64,000 nucleotides of DNA, taken from Streptantibioticus parmotrematis. GTDB lineage: Bacteria > Actinomycetota > Actinomycetes > Streptomycetales > Streptomycetaceae. The notes under the pieces are model-generated. The model searched no databases. It saw nothing but the letters and a program-made list of their open reading frames with translations, and was not told where the DNA came from. Location of the stretch: NCBI RefSeq assembly GCF_019890615.1, contig NZ_JAINVZ010000006.1, positions 1-64,000 on the forward strand, written 5' to 3'. Shown here in pieces: positions 16,964-25,686 of the stretch (its first letter is position 1; every line of letters starts with the position of its first letter). The translations under genes were made by a program, and so were the position numbers.

Positions 16964-18406
16964 TCATGCCTCCGATGAGCCGAGTTCGAGTACCGCGCGG
17001 ACCGCGGATTCCAGCGCGTACGTCATGGAGCCGCCGTTCGGCTCGAACGCGGTGTGCTCGCCCGCGAAGTGCACCCGTCCCTCCGGGCGCCTTATGTCGG
17101 GCATGAGGGCGGTGTGCCCCACCTCCGGCAGGATGTACGCGCCTTCGATGTACGGCTCGCGATCCCACGCCACCGACGTGCCCACCTCGAAGTGGTCCTT
17201 GGCGCCGGGGAAGATCCGCTCGACCTGCTCCAGGGTGAAGCGCAGCCGCTCGTCCGGCGACATCGCCGTGACCGCCTTCGCCCGCCAGCCCGACATCAGA
17301 CACTCCAGGACGGCACGCGGGCCCGGCAGTTGGGGCGTCGCGTCGCGCACCCAGCGGATTGGCAGGTCGGTCGAGACGCTCGCGCGCGGCGAGGTCCAGA
17401 AGCGCTCGCGCATCTGGAGGTAGACACGCACTATCGACACGTACCGCAACTGCCGGATCGCCGCGTGCTTGGCCGCCGACAGGCCCGCGTTCGACAGGTC
17501 GATCCGCCGCATCGCGCTGAACGGCACGGCCAGCACCACCCTGTCGGCCTCCATCGTGTGGAAACCGCCGCCGTCGACGAACGTCACCCGGGCCGCCGTG
17601 TCGTCCTGGGTGACGCGGACGACGGGCTTGGCGTAGTGGATGCGGTCCCGCAGGCGGTCGGCGAACGCGGCGGGGAAGCGGTCGGTGCCGCCCCGGATCT
17701 TGGCCCACCGGTCGTCGGCGAGGGTGAGCGAGCGGGGACTCGACTCGTGCCGCAGCCACGACAGCGCGGACGCGGTGTCCAGGTCGCCACCGCGCATCTC
17801 CAGGAACATCGGCTCCAGCAGGGTGATGGCCGCGTCCGAGGCGCCGCGTTCCTTGAGCACCTCTATGACCGAGCGGCGGTCGTACGGCGCGAGCCGGTCG
17901 GTGACCTCCCACTCCGGCGTGCCCAGGTCCGGCTGGAGTTCCTGGCAGAGCGCGCGCACGTAGCGCTCCATCATCATGCCGATGTCCAGGCCCTTCTCCT
18001 CGCCGCTCAACGGCAGCCCGCTGTCCGCGAGATCGGCGACTTCGGGGCGCACGAAGCGGGAGCCGAGGAAGTAGGAGAAGTCCGCGTCGAGCAGGTCGGA
18101 GGGCTCCAGGCCCACACCGAGTTCCTTCAGGTAGTGCATCACGTAGTGGCAGTGCGGCGTCACCGTCATGGCACCGGCTTCCGCGTACAGACCGTCGGCG
18201 AACGGCTCGCGCACGGTGTACGCGCGCCCGCCGGCCCGGGTGGAGGCTTCGAGCACCGTGACGTCGCAGCCGAGGCGGGCCAGTTCGTAGGCGGTGCCGA
18301 GACCGGCCAGGCCCGCGCCCACCACCACGACCCTGCCGGGCGTCCTGAGTCCGTCGAGCCCCTGGTCGAGAGCGCGGCGCACCTCGGTCTGAGTGGGCTC
18401 ACGCAT
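16964..18406 (-). CDS. FAD-dependent amine oxidase-type oxidoreductase
   Basis: This 480-aa protein has an N-terminal FAD fold (VVVVGAGLAGLGTAYELARLGCDVTVLEASTRAGGRAYTVR) typical of flavin amine oxidases, and a C-terminal FAD-contacting block (GRVHFAGEHTAFEPNGGSMTYALESAVRA). The family oxidises amines or amino acids to imines. Start ATG 18406 has GAGGAG seven bases upstream. A copy of the cluster's 20-bp inverted repeat lies 52-71 bp before the start, so it is most likely part of the pyrrolobenzodiazepine cluster. Possible role: a late desaturation or imine-forming oxidation; this is inference. Confidence 0.82.
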   Translation of the reverse strand: MREPTQTEVRRALDQGLDGLRTPGRVVVVGAGLAGLGTAYELARLGCDVTVLEASTRAGGRAYTVREPFADGLYAEAGAMTVTPHCHYVMHYLKELGVGLEPSDLLDADFSYFLGSRFVRPEVADLADSGLPLSGEEKGLDIGMMMERYVRALCQELQPDLGTPEWEVTDRLAPYDRRSVIEVLKERGASDAAITLLEPMFLEMRGGDLDTASALSWLRHESSPRSLTLADDRWAKIRGGTDRFPAAFADRLRDRIHYAKPVVRVTQDDTAARVTFVDGGGFHTMEADRVVLAVPFSAMRRIDLSNAGLSAAKHAAIRQLRYVSIVRVYLQMRERFWTSPRASVSTDLPIRWVRDATPQLPGPRAVLECLMSGWRAKAVTAMSPDERLRFTLEQVERIFPGAKDHFEVGTSVAWDREPYIEGAYILPEVGHTALMPDIRRPEGRVHFAGEHTAFEPNGGSMTYALESAVRAVLELGSSEA

Positions 18407-18457
18407 GGTCGGTCTCCTCGCTCGGATCCGCATCGCCACCCCGGAAAAGGGCAGCAG

Positions 18458-18477
18458 TGATTTCCTGATGGAAACCA
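18458..18477. promoter_or_regulatory. 20-bp inverted repeat, cluster operator copy 1
   Basis: The sequence TGATTTCC-TGAT-GGAAACCA fits the consensus TGRTTTCC-N4-GGAAAYCA, with one mismatch between arms. It lies between the divergent amine oxidase and MarR genes, close to the amine oxidase start. The same dyad recurs before other units of the PBD cluster, so it is the probable binding site of the MarR regulator. Confidence 0.7.
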
Positions 18478-18573
18478 CATTGCACGGATGCCGTAATTAC
18501 GTCAAGATCTGACCCGTGCTGTGATGACGTGGGGCAATGCGGAAGGAATTCCCCTGAGTCGGGCTCGGGGCAA

Positions 18574-18592
18574 CGGTTTCCTGTGGAACGCC
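18574..18592. promoter_or_regulatory. degenerate copy of the cluster operator
   Basis: CGGTTTCC-TGT-GGAACGCC resembles the cluster dyad, with a 3-base instead of 4-base spacer and a weaker right arm. It lies about 90-105 bp upstream of the MarR start and could serve autoregulation. Confidence 0.35.
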
Positions 18593-18678
18593 GACTCCGT
18601 TCAGTCCGGACGGTAAATCGTGATATATTTCTTGCGATTCACTGTTCCGTGATATCGAGCAGACCAGGAGTGAGACGA

Positions 18679-19161
18679 ATGACAACCAGCGGCGAGTCGT
18701 CCGTCACGCGGGCCGGTCTGCGGGCGGAGATCGAGGACACCCTGGCCTACCTGACGTGTTCGCTGGTCGCCCGCAGGACGCGCGCCACACCCGAACGTGT
18801 GACCTGGCAGCAGTACGACGTCCTGGAACTGCTGCGGCTGCGCGGCCCGATGACCCCCTCGCTGCTCAGCGAGTCCCTGGGCGTCTCCCGGCAGACCATG
18901 TCGAAAGCGCTGCGCATTCTCAAGGACCAGGAACTCGTGGAACAGTCCGCACAGAGCGCGGACAAACGCGAGCAGACCACCTCGATCACGATGCGCGGGC
19001 ACGAGTTCCTGGCCCGCGCGGCCCGCGGGCGCAGGGAAAACGCGAAGGTCGTCGAAGGCGCCCTGTCCGCGGAGGAACAGGCCGCTTTCGTCGAACTGTG
19101 CGGCAAGGTCGCGAACGCCCTGAACGTCGCCCCTCAACCGTTTCCGGTCCGCGACCTGTGA
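18679..19161 (+). CDS. MarR-family regulator, candidate repressor of the PBD cluster
   Basis: This 160-aa protein has the MarR winged helix: WQQYDVLELLRLRGPMTPSLLSESLGVSRQTMSKALRILKDQELVEQ, then the wing SAQSADKREQTTSITMRGHEF. Start ATG 18679 has AGGAG eight to ten bases upstream. The upstream 200 bp is unusually A+T-rich near 18611-18655, and it carries a strong and a weak copy of the cluster dyad. It is the only classical one-component repressor in the cluster. It probably represses the cluster and itself until the product or an intermediate binds. Confidence 0.88.
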   Translation: MTTSGESSVTRAGLRAEIEDTLAYLTCSLVARRTRATPERVTWQQYDVLELLRLRGPMTPSLLSESLGVSRQTMSKALRILKDQELVEQSAQSADKREQTTSITMRGHEFLARAARGRRENAKVVEGALSAEEQAAFVELCGKVANALNVAPQPFPVRDL

Positions 19162-19247
19162 GCGGCAGGAGGCCTGTCGGCCATCAGGCCGCCGGTCACC
19201 ATGCCGCCGGGAGGAGATCCGCCGGCCGCGAGGTCCCGGACGCGCCG

Positions 19248-19294
19248 GGGCGGCGGGTCCACGGCCCCGCGCGGGAGCCGCGGGCCCACCGCCC
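19248..19294. terminator. possible bidirectional hairpin terminator
   Basis: GGGCGGCGGGTCC (19248-19260) pairs with GGGCCCACCGCCC (19282-19294) at 11 of 13 positions across a 21-base G+C-rich loop. It lies between the convergent MarR and flavin oxidoreductase genes. There is no U tract, which is usual for Streptomyces terminators. Confidence 0.4.
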
Positions 19295-19321
19295 GCCTGA
19301 GGACGTGCCACGACGCGCGCC

Positions 19322-20497
19322 CTACCAGCTCCAGCCGCGGTCCGCGGGCGGCGTCCAGACGTCCGCCTTCTCCAGGTAGGGGAAGACCTGGCCGATCAGC
19401 TCGATGTCCTGCGCCGCGTACAGCGACGGCAGGAACATGAAGCCGCGGATGCCGGTCTCGCGGTGCATGTCGAGGATCTGCTCCGCCACCGTGGACGGCG
19501 ATCCCACCAGCACCTTGCTGCCGCAGGCGATGCCCAGGGTGCGGGCGACGTCGTCGAACTCGCCCTCGTAGTTGGCCTTGTAGGTCTCGCTGCCGCCCAT
19601 CAGCTCGGTGGCGATGTCGCGGGCGCAGTCCATGTCCAGGGACTCGCGCACCCAGTCGTACTTCTCCTGCGCCTCGCGGTCGGAGCGGCCCAGGACGATC
19701 CCGGTGGCCCCGGCCATGTTGACCTCCAGCGGCGAGCGGCCGTGCCGCTCCGTGCGTTCGGCGAGGCCCTCCACCATGGCGCGCATCTTGGCGTAGTCGT
19801 CCGGCAGCGGGGTGAACGCGAAGTCGCAGGTGTCGGCGATCAGTTCCTGCGCCACCGGGGAGACGCCCGCGTTGAACAGGCACGGCGGGTCCTGGACCGG
19901 GTGCGGGCTGATCATCTTGCCGTGCAGGCGGAAGAACTCGCCCTCGAAGTCCACCTGTTCGCCCCGCGCGGCCCACAGCCGCTTGACCGCCTCCACCGCC
20001 TCGGCGGTCGTGGCGTAGCGGGTCTCGTGGCTGCTGTCGGGCACGGTGATGCCCAGCAGCGCCAACTCGTCGGGCTTCCAGCCGGGCACGATGTTCCAGC
20101 CCCAGCGGCCACCGCTGAGCACGTCGAGGTTGGCGCCGAGGCGCGCGATGACCGCCGGTGGGAAGTAGCGGGTGTGGAAGGTGGTGACCACGCCGATGTG
20201 CCGGGTCGCGGCCATGACGACCGGCGCGAACACCGGTGCCGACATGTGGGGTTCTGCGTGGCCGATGCGCCAGCTGTTCTCGCCGTGGGGTATGTAGCCG
20301 TCCGCGAAGAAGACGTAGTCGAAACCGGCGTCCTCGACGCGGCGCGCCAGGTCCATCTGCGCGTCGACGTCGAACGGGTCGGGGTTGAGGTCCGCCACCT
20401 CCTTCGACGTGGTGGTGGGAGTGGGGGAGCTGAGCCACATCAGTCCGAACCGCATCCTGTCGTCGGCCAGACGCGGCTTGAGCGTGCCTTGGGGCAT
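19322..20497 (-). CDS. LLM-class FMN-dependent monooxygenase
   Basis: This 391-aa protein belongs to the bacterial luciferase-like superfamily: an early 'MRFGLMWLSS' strand, VEDAGFDYVFFADG, ATRHIGVVTTFHTRYFPPAVIARLGANLDVLSGGRWGWNIVPGW and VGSPSTVAEQI. The GRxxWNxVxG block places it with FMNH2-dependent monooxygenases such as alkanesulfonate, RutA and SnaA types, so it probably uses reduced flavin supplied by a reductase; the cluster encodes one at 30650. It follows the UvrA gene in the same direction after 96 bp. Its step is unknown; ring or side-chain oxidation is plausible. Confidence 0.85.
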   Translation of the reverse strand: MPQGTLKPRLADDRMRFGLMWLSSPTPTTTSKEVADLNPDPFDVDAQMDLARRVEDAGFDYVFFADGYIPHGENSWRIGHAEPHMSAPVFAPVVMAATRHIGVVTTFHTRYFPPAVIARLGANLDVLSGGRWGWNIVPGWKPDELALLGITVPDSSHETRYATTAEAVEAVKRLWAARGEQVDFEGEFFRLHGKMISPHPVQDPPCLFNAGVSPVAQELIADTCDFAFTPLPDDYAKMRAMVEGLAERTERHGRSPLEVNMAGATGIVLGRSDREAQEKYDWVRESLDMDCARDIATELMGGSETYKANYEGEFDDVARTLGIACGSKVLVGSPSTVAEQILDMHRETGIRGFMFLPSLYAAQDIELIGQVFPYLEKADVWTPPADRGWSW

Positions 20498-20593
20498 CCC
20501 GTCCTGTCCTTTCGGATCGTGAACCGTTGCGGATGATGAACCGTTGCGGGGACGTGAGCTGACGCGGAACGTGAGCCGGGCCGGCCCTGGCCG

Positions 20594-22885
20594 CTACTTC
20601 TCCGCGCGGGCGAGGTCCTTCTTGAGATAGGTGGCGGTGAACGAGTCCTTCGCGCGGGTGAGTTGGCGCGGCGTGCCCTCGAACATCAGGCGGCCGCCGT
20701 CGCGCCCCGCGCTCGGGCCGATGTCGATGACCCAGTCGGCCCGCTTGACGACGTCGAGGTCGTGCTCGATCACGACGACCGTGTTGCCCTTGTCCACGAT
20801 GGTGTCGATCAGGTCGACCAGCCGGTCGACGTCGGCCATGTGCAGGCCCGTGGTGGGCTCGTCGAAGACGAACAGCCCCGACGACTCGTCCAGCCGGTCG
20901 GCGAGTTTGATGCGCTGCAACTCGCCGCCCGAGAGGGTGGACAGCGGCTGGCCGAGCGTGATGTAGGACAGGCCGACGTCGCTGAGCGTGGTGAGCCGGC
21001 GGACCACGGACTCCTCCGTGAAGAACTCCAGGGCTTCTTCGACGGTGAGGGCGAGCGTCTCCGCGATGTTCTTGCCGTGGAAGCGCAGGTCCAGCACCTC
21101 GTCGCGGTAGCGGCGGCCTCCGCAGCGCTCGCAGACGGTGGTCACCGGCTCCATGTAGGCCAGGTCCGTCTGGATCTCGCCCCGGCCCTGGCAGGCCGGG
21201 CAGGCGCCCGCGGAGTTGAAGCTGAACATGCCCGGCTCGCTGTGCGTGGCCTTGGCGAACAACTTCCGCACGGTGTCCATGATGTTGACGTACGTCGCGG
21301 GCGTCGAGCGGTAGGAGGAGCCGATCGCGGCCTGGTCGATGACGATGGCGTCGGGGAACTGCGGGACCAGCGCACCGTGGACGAACGAGCTCTTGCCCGA
21401 TCCGGCGACGCCGGTCACCACGGTCAGCACGCCCTCGGGGATGTCCACCGACAGGTCCTTGAGGTTGTGCAGGCTGGTGCGCTTCGTGGTGAGCTTGCCG
21501 CGCGGCGTGCGCACCCGCTCCTTGAGGCCTGTCTCACGGCTCAGCCGGCGCCCGGTGACGGTGTCCGCCCGGCGCAGCTGCTTCGCCGTGCCCTCGAAGA
21601 CCACTTCGCCGCCGTGCGTACCAGCGCCCGGGCCCATGTCGACCACGTGGTCGGCGACGGCGATCACGTCGCGGGAGTGCTCCACGACCAGCACGGTGTT
21701 GCCCTTGTCCCGCAGCGCGAGCAGGAGTTCGTTGAGCCGGTGCACGTCGCGCGGGTGCAGGCCGACGCTGGGCTCGTCGAAGATGTACGTCAGGTCGGTG
21801 AGGCTGCTGCCGAGGTGGCGGACGATCTTCAGCCGCTGGCCCTCACCGCCGGAGAGCGTCGAGGTCTCCCGGGCGAGGCTCAGGTAGCCGAGGCCCACCG
21901 ACTCGATCCGCCGCAGCACGGACAGCGCCGCGTCCACGACCGGCTTGGCGGCCGGGGCCTCGATGTCCTCCAGTACGGGAATGAGGTCGCCGATCTCCAT
22001 GGCGGTGACGTCGGCGATGTTCTTCCCGCCGATCGTCGACTTGCGGGCCGCCTCGTTGAGGCGGGCACCGCCGCACACGTCGCAGACCCCGGCGCTGACG
22101 ACCTCCTCGACCTGCTCACGCTCCTTGTCCTTGAGCCTTTCCAGACCGTTCTTGAGATAGCGGCGGTTGAAACGGACGACGATTCCCTCGTACTCGTTGG
22201 AGTACGTGAGTTTCTTTCCGGGGCGCTCGACCTTGAATCCCTCGCCGTACAGCAGGAGTTCCCGGTCCTTCTTGCTGAATTTCCGCAGCGGTTTGTCCGG
22301 GTCGAACAGGCCGGACTGCGCGTACAGCTTCCACTGGAAGCTGCCCACGCCGAACAGCGACGAGCGGATCGCGCCCTCGTTGAGCGACTTCCCCTCGTCC
22401 AGCAGTCGGTCGAGGTCGAGCCGGGCGACCCGGCCGAGCCCCTCGCACTCCGGGCACATCCCGTGCGGGTCGTTGAACGAGTAGGCGCTCGACTCACCCG
22501 CCGACGGCTCGCCGTGGCGGGAGAACAGCACCCGCAGCGCCGGGTTGACCTCGGTCATCGTGCCGACCGTGGAACGCGAGTTGCCGCCGATGGGGCGCTG
22601 GTCCACCACGATCGCGGTGGACAGGTTCTTGATCACCGCGGCGTCCGGGCGCTCGTACTTCGGCAGGCGGTTGCGGATGAACCAGCTGTACGTCTCGTTC
22701 AGCTGGCGCTGCGACTCGACCGCGACGGTCCCGAAGACGACCGACGACTTCCCGGAACCGGACACCCCGGTGAAGACCGTCAGCTCTCCTTTGGGGATGC
22801 TGAGCGAGACGTTCCTGAGATTGTTCTCGCGGGCGCCCCTGATAATGATGCAGTCTTCGGAGCGCCGCCTGCGCTGGCCCGCCAT
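20594..22885 (-). CDS. short UvrA paralogue, probable self-resistance protein
   Basis: This 763-aa protein has two ABC ATPase cores: Walker A motifs GVSGSGKSS (40-48) and GVAGSGKSS, and signature motifs STLSGGEGQR and STLSGGELQR. Cysteine pairs of the zinc modules (CPECEGLG, CDVCGG, CPACQG, CERCGG) are retained. It is about 200 residues shorter than housekeeping UvrA, like DrrC of daunorubicin producers and UvrA-like proteins of PBD clusters. PBDs alkylate guanine in the DNA minor groove, so binding or clearing the adducts would protect the producer. ATG 22885 has GGGAGG upstream, and a perfect operator dyad lies 50-69 bp before the start. Confidence 0.9.
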   Translation of the reverse strand: MAGQRRRRSEDCIIIRGARENNLRNVSLSIPKGELTVFTGVSGSGKSSVVFGTVAVESQRQLNETYSWFIRNRLPKYERPDAAVIKNLSTAIVVDQRPIGGNSRSTVGTMTEVNPALRVLFSRHGEPSAGESSAYSFNDPHGMCPECEGLGRVARLDLDRLLDEGKSLNEGAIRSSLFGVGSFQWKLYAQSGLFDPDKPLRKFSKKDRELLLYGEGFKVERPGKKLTYSNEYEGIVVRFNRRYLKNGLERLKDKEREQVEEVVSAGVCDVCGGARLNEAARKSTIGGKNIADVTAMEIGDLIPVLEDIEAPAAKPVVDAALSVLRRIESVGLGYLSLARETSTLSGGEGQRLKIVRHLGSSLTDLTYIFDEPSVGLHPRDVHRLNELLLALRDKGNTVLVVEHSRDVIAVADHVVDMGPGAGTHGGEVVFEGTAKQLRRADTVTGRRLSRETGLKERVRTPRGKLTTKRTSLHNLKDLSVDIPEGVLTVVTGVAGSGKSSFVHGALVPQFPDAIVIDQAAIGSSYRSTPATYVNIMDTVRKLFAKATHSEPGMFSFNSAGACPACQGRGEIQTDLAYMEPVTTVCERCGGRRYRDEVLDLRFHGKNIAETLALTVEEALEFFTEESVVRRLTTLSDVGLSYITLGQPLSTLSGGELQRIKLADRLDESSGLFVFDEPTTGLHMADVDRLVDLIDTIVDKGNTVVVIEHDLDVVKRADWVIDIGPSAGRDGGRLMFEGTPRQLTRAKDSFTATYLKKDLARAEK

Positions 22886-22934
22886 GAAATCGATCCTCCC
22901 GCCGGGGACGGCCGTCCGCTCGCCTCACGCACTA

Positions 22935-22954
22935 TGGTTTCCTCTTGGAAACCA
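22935..22954. promoter_or_regulatory. perfect 20-bp inverted repeat, cluster operator copy 2
   Basis: TGGTTTCC-TCTT-GGAAACCA is a perfect dyad with 8-base arms and a 4-base centre. It sits in the 86-bp gap between the gamma-glutamyltransferase-like gene and the UvrA-like gene, so it can give the resistance gene its own regulated promoter. Confidence 0.75.
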
Positions 22955-22971
22955 AGTTAACATCCGGCGGT

Positions 22972-24762
22972 TCAGCGAGCCACCGCGTACGCCTGTTCGC
23001 CACGCGGACTCGCGGCGCCGAAGACCAGGCCGTCGCCGGTGTGGCCGGTGGCGCAGACCTTCCCCAGCGAGTGCGCCGGGGCGATCCGCACGACGTGGCC
23101 GCGACGGCGCAGCTCCTCCACCACCTCGTCCGGGCAGCCCTTCTCCACGACGACGCTGCCGGGGGTGGCGACGTGCGGGGTGAAGGACGAGGGCACCGCG
23201 TCGGTGTGGAACGCGGGTGCCTCCACCGCCTCCTGCGCACCCGCCCGGAAGTCCACGTGCCGCAGGAAGAAGTTGAGGGTCCACTGGTCCTGCTGGTCGC
23301 CGCCGGGCGTGCCGAACGCCATGTACGGTTCGCCGTCACGCAGCACGAGGGTCGGGGACAACGTGGTGCGCGGGCGCTTGCCCGGCGCGACGGCGTTGGG
23401 GTGGTCGGGGACAAGGTTCGCCATCTGCCCCCGGGTGCCCAGCGGGAAGCCGAGACCCGGCACGACGGGAGAACTCTTGAGCCAGCCGCCGCTGGGCGTG
23501 GCGACCACCATGTTGCCCTCGCTGTCCGTGGCGCTGACACAGCAGGTGTCGCCCTTGGCCTGGGTGAGCCGTACGATCGCCGGGATGCCGTCGCCCAACT
23601 GCCGCATCCACTCCGGGCCTTCGGCCCCTGCCGGCTCCGACACCGGCGGCATCACGGGCACCCGCCCGTGCGGCGAACCCGGCCGCAGCTCCATCGCCGC
23701 CCGCTCGCCCACCAGCGCCCGCCGCCCGTCCGCGTACTCCGCGCCGAGGAGGGCCTCCAGCGGTACGTCCGTGTGGTCCGGGTCGCCGTACCATGCCTCG
23801 CGGTCGGCGAACGCCAGCTTCGCGCACTCCACGACCGTGTGCAGGTGGTCGGCGCCACCCGGACGCATGCCGGACAGCTCGAACCCCTCCAGCAGGGCGA
23901 GTTGCTGGAGGAAGACCGGACCCTGCGACCACGGCCCGCACTTGTGCACCGTGTGGCCGCGGTACTCGCCCACCACCGGACGCTCCACCGTCGCCCGCCA
24001 CGACGCCATGTCCTCGCCGGTCAGCAGACCCGCGTTGTGCTGACCGGTGGCGTCCAGCATCGGGGTGCCGGTGGCGAACTTGTCGATCGCCTCGGCCACG
24101 AAGCCCTCGTGGAACGCGGTCACCGCGGCGTCGATCCGCCGCTCACGGTCACCACCGGCCGCCTCGGACTCCTCCACCAGCAACCGGAAGGTCCTGGCCA
24201 GATCGGGGTTGTCCAGCCGGGTCCCGGCCGCCGGAGCCCGGCCGCCGCGCAGGTAGGCACGCCCGGACTCGGTCCACTCCTCGCGGAACAGCGGCGCCAG
24301 CACGTCGATCATCTCGGCGGCCTTCGGCAGGACCGGGTAGCCCTTCTCGGCGTAACCGATGGCCGGCGCCAGCACCTGCGCCGGGGTCATCCGCCCGTGG
24401 TCCCGCAGCAGCCGCATCCAGGCCCCGAAGGCGCCCGGCACGCAGGCGGCCAGCAGGCCGGAGCCCGGTATCGCGTCGAGACCACGATCGCGGAACGCGT
24501 CCACGGTGGCCGCCCGTGGCATCGGCCCCTGGCCGCAGATCACGTCCACCCGCGCGGTGCGGGCGTCGTACGCCAGGATCGGCACGTCACCGGCCGGGCC
24601 GTTGAGGTGGGGTTCGACGACCTGGGTGACGAAGGCGGCGGCGACGGCCGCGTCGAAGGCGTTGCCTCCCTGCGACAGCATGTCCATACCGGCCGCCGCG
24701 GCGAGCCAGTGGGTGGCGGCGACGGCGCCTCGGGTGCCGCGCAGTTCGGGTCGGCTGAGCAT
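22972..24762 (-). CDS. gamma-glutamyltransferase-like enzyme of alkylproline synthesis (LmbA type)
   Basis: This 596-aa protein has the Ntn-hydrolase GGT layout, with the predicted self-cleavage and nucleophile Thr406 in GDTCCVSATDSEGNMV and the substrate block TPSGGWLKSSPVV. It lacks a signal peptide, unlike periplasmic GGTs. Homologues in lincomycin (LmbA) and PBD clusters cleave a C-C bond to remove the oxalyl side chain during 4-alkylproline synthesis. Its neighbours are the PhzF-like, F420-reductase, tyrosine hydroxylase and DOPA dioxygenase genes, exactly that pathway. ATG 24762 has GGAAGG upstream. Confidence 0.85.
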   Translation of the reverse strand: MLSRPELRGTRGAVAATHWLAAAAGMDMLSQGGNAFDAAVAAAFVTQVVEPHLNGPAGDVPILAYDARTARVDVICGQGPMPRAATVDAFRDRGLDAIPGSGLLAACVPGAFGAWMRLLRDHGRMTPAQVLAPAIGYAEKGYPVLPKAAEMIDVLAPLFREEWTESGRAYLRGGRAPAAGTRLDNPDLARTFRLLVEESEAAGGDRERRIDAAVTAFHEGFVAEAIDKFATGTPMLDATGQHNAGLLTGEDMASWRATVERPVVGEYRGHTVHKCGPWSQGPVFLQQLALLEGFELSGMRPGGADHLHTVVECAKLAFADREAWYGDPDHTDVPLEALLGAEYADGRRALVGERAAMELRPGSPHGRVPVMPPVSEPAGAEGPEWMRQLGDGIPAIVRLTQAKGDTCCVSATDSEGNMVVATPSGGWLKSSPVVPGLGFPLGTRGQMANLVPDHPNAVAPGKRPRTTLSPTLVLRDGEPYMAFGTPGGDQQDQWTLNFFLRHVDFRAGAQEAVEAPAFHTDAVPSSFTPHVATPGSVVVEKGCPDEVVEELRRRGHVVRIAPAHSLGKVCATGHTGDGLVFGAASPRGEQAYAVAR

Positions 24763-24825
24763 GGGTTCCCTTCCTCGGGTCGGCGGGGGAGCGGCGGGTC
24801 GGTGAGGCGGAGTCGTGTTGGCGGG

Positions 24826-25686
24826 TCAGCGGGAGAACGCCGCGTCGGGCTCGGGGACGACCTCGCCGGATACCGTGGCCGTGGGATCGCCGTCGTCGTA
24901 CGTGGTGAGCGTGCAGGTCAGCAGCGCCTGGCGGTCCGTTCCCACGCCCTGCCTCACCTGGAACCGGTGCGTCGCGGGCTCCGCCGGCAGCAGCCCGTTG
25001 TGCAGCAGCCACAGTCCGAGGGCGAGCGCGGCGGACGAGCAGGCGGGATCCTCGGGGATGCCGTACCCGGGCGCGAACATCCGTGCGTCCGCCCGGAGTT
25101 GCTCCGGGTCCCAGTGCAGCAGGAAGACGTCCTTGAAGCCCGCGCCGAGCAGGACGTCCGGGTGGGGTGCGGCCTCGCCCAGCGCCTCGGGGTGCACCGG
25201 GAGGAAGTGGAAATGGGGACCGAAGCCCGCCCGGCCCGCGCTGCCGGATCCGCCGTCGGCCAGCGCGGAGCGCGCGAGCCCCGCACCGGCCAGCAGAGGG
25301 GCCGGATCGACGTCGGACGTCTCCAGGGGGCCGCGGGCGGCGATGGTGCCGTGGTGTTCGTCGACGGTGAGGGACAGCAGCCTCTCCCCGCACTGCTGGA
25401 CCACGGGACCGGAAGGGATCACACCGAGGCGGGCCAGCGTGACCGCGGTGCCGAGGCTCGGATGCCCGCCGAACGGTGACTCCGCCTGCGGGGTGAACAC
25501 GCGGACGCGGTAGTCGGCCGAGGGGTCGGTGGGCGGCAGGACGAACACCGTCTCCAGCGTGCCGGTCTCCCGTGCCAGCGCCTGCATTCGATCATCCGTC
25601 AGGTCGGACGCTTCGGGTGCGACGCCCAGGAGCCCGCCGGAGCCGGGTCCGTCGGCGAACATGCTCACGATCTCGATGTCAGACAT
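24826..25686 (-). CDS. PhzF-family isomerase (LmbX type)
   Basis: This 286-aa protein has the PhzF fold: N-terminal IEIVSMFADGPGSGGLLGVA, the catalytic-glutamate block ARETGTLETVFVLPP, and RVRVFTPQAESPFGGHPSLGTAV, the classic substrate-binding motif. PhzF-like LmbX in lincomycin and its PBD counterparts isomerise the pyrroline intermediate of the 4-alkylproline pathway. Start ATG 25686 (GGGAGG upstream) lies within the end of the previous reductase gene (8-base overlap), so the genes are coupled. Confidence 0.88.
   Translation of the reverse strand: MSDIEIVSMFADGPGSGGLLGVAPEASDLTDDRMQALARETGTLETVFVLPPTDPSADYRVRVFTPQAESPFGGHPSLGTAVTLARLGVIPSGPVVQQCGERLLSLTVDEHHGTIAARGPLETSDVDPAPLLAGAGLARSALADGGSGSAGRAGFGPHFHFLPVHPEALGEAAPHPDVLLGAGFKDVFLLHWDPEQLRADARMFAPGYGIPEDPACSSAALALGLWLLHNGLLPAEPATHRFQVRQGVGTDRQALLTCTLTTYDDGDPTATVSGEVVPEPDAAFSR

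Noticed and set aside
20512-20550. Direct repeat GAACCGTTGCGG twice between the UvrA-like and LLM genes
   Set aside because: A 15-bp-period slippage-like duplication next to a start codon; no dyad symmetry and no similarity to the cluster operator.
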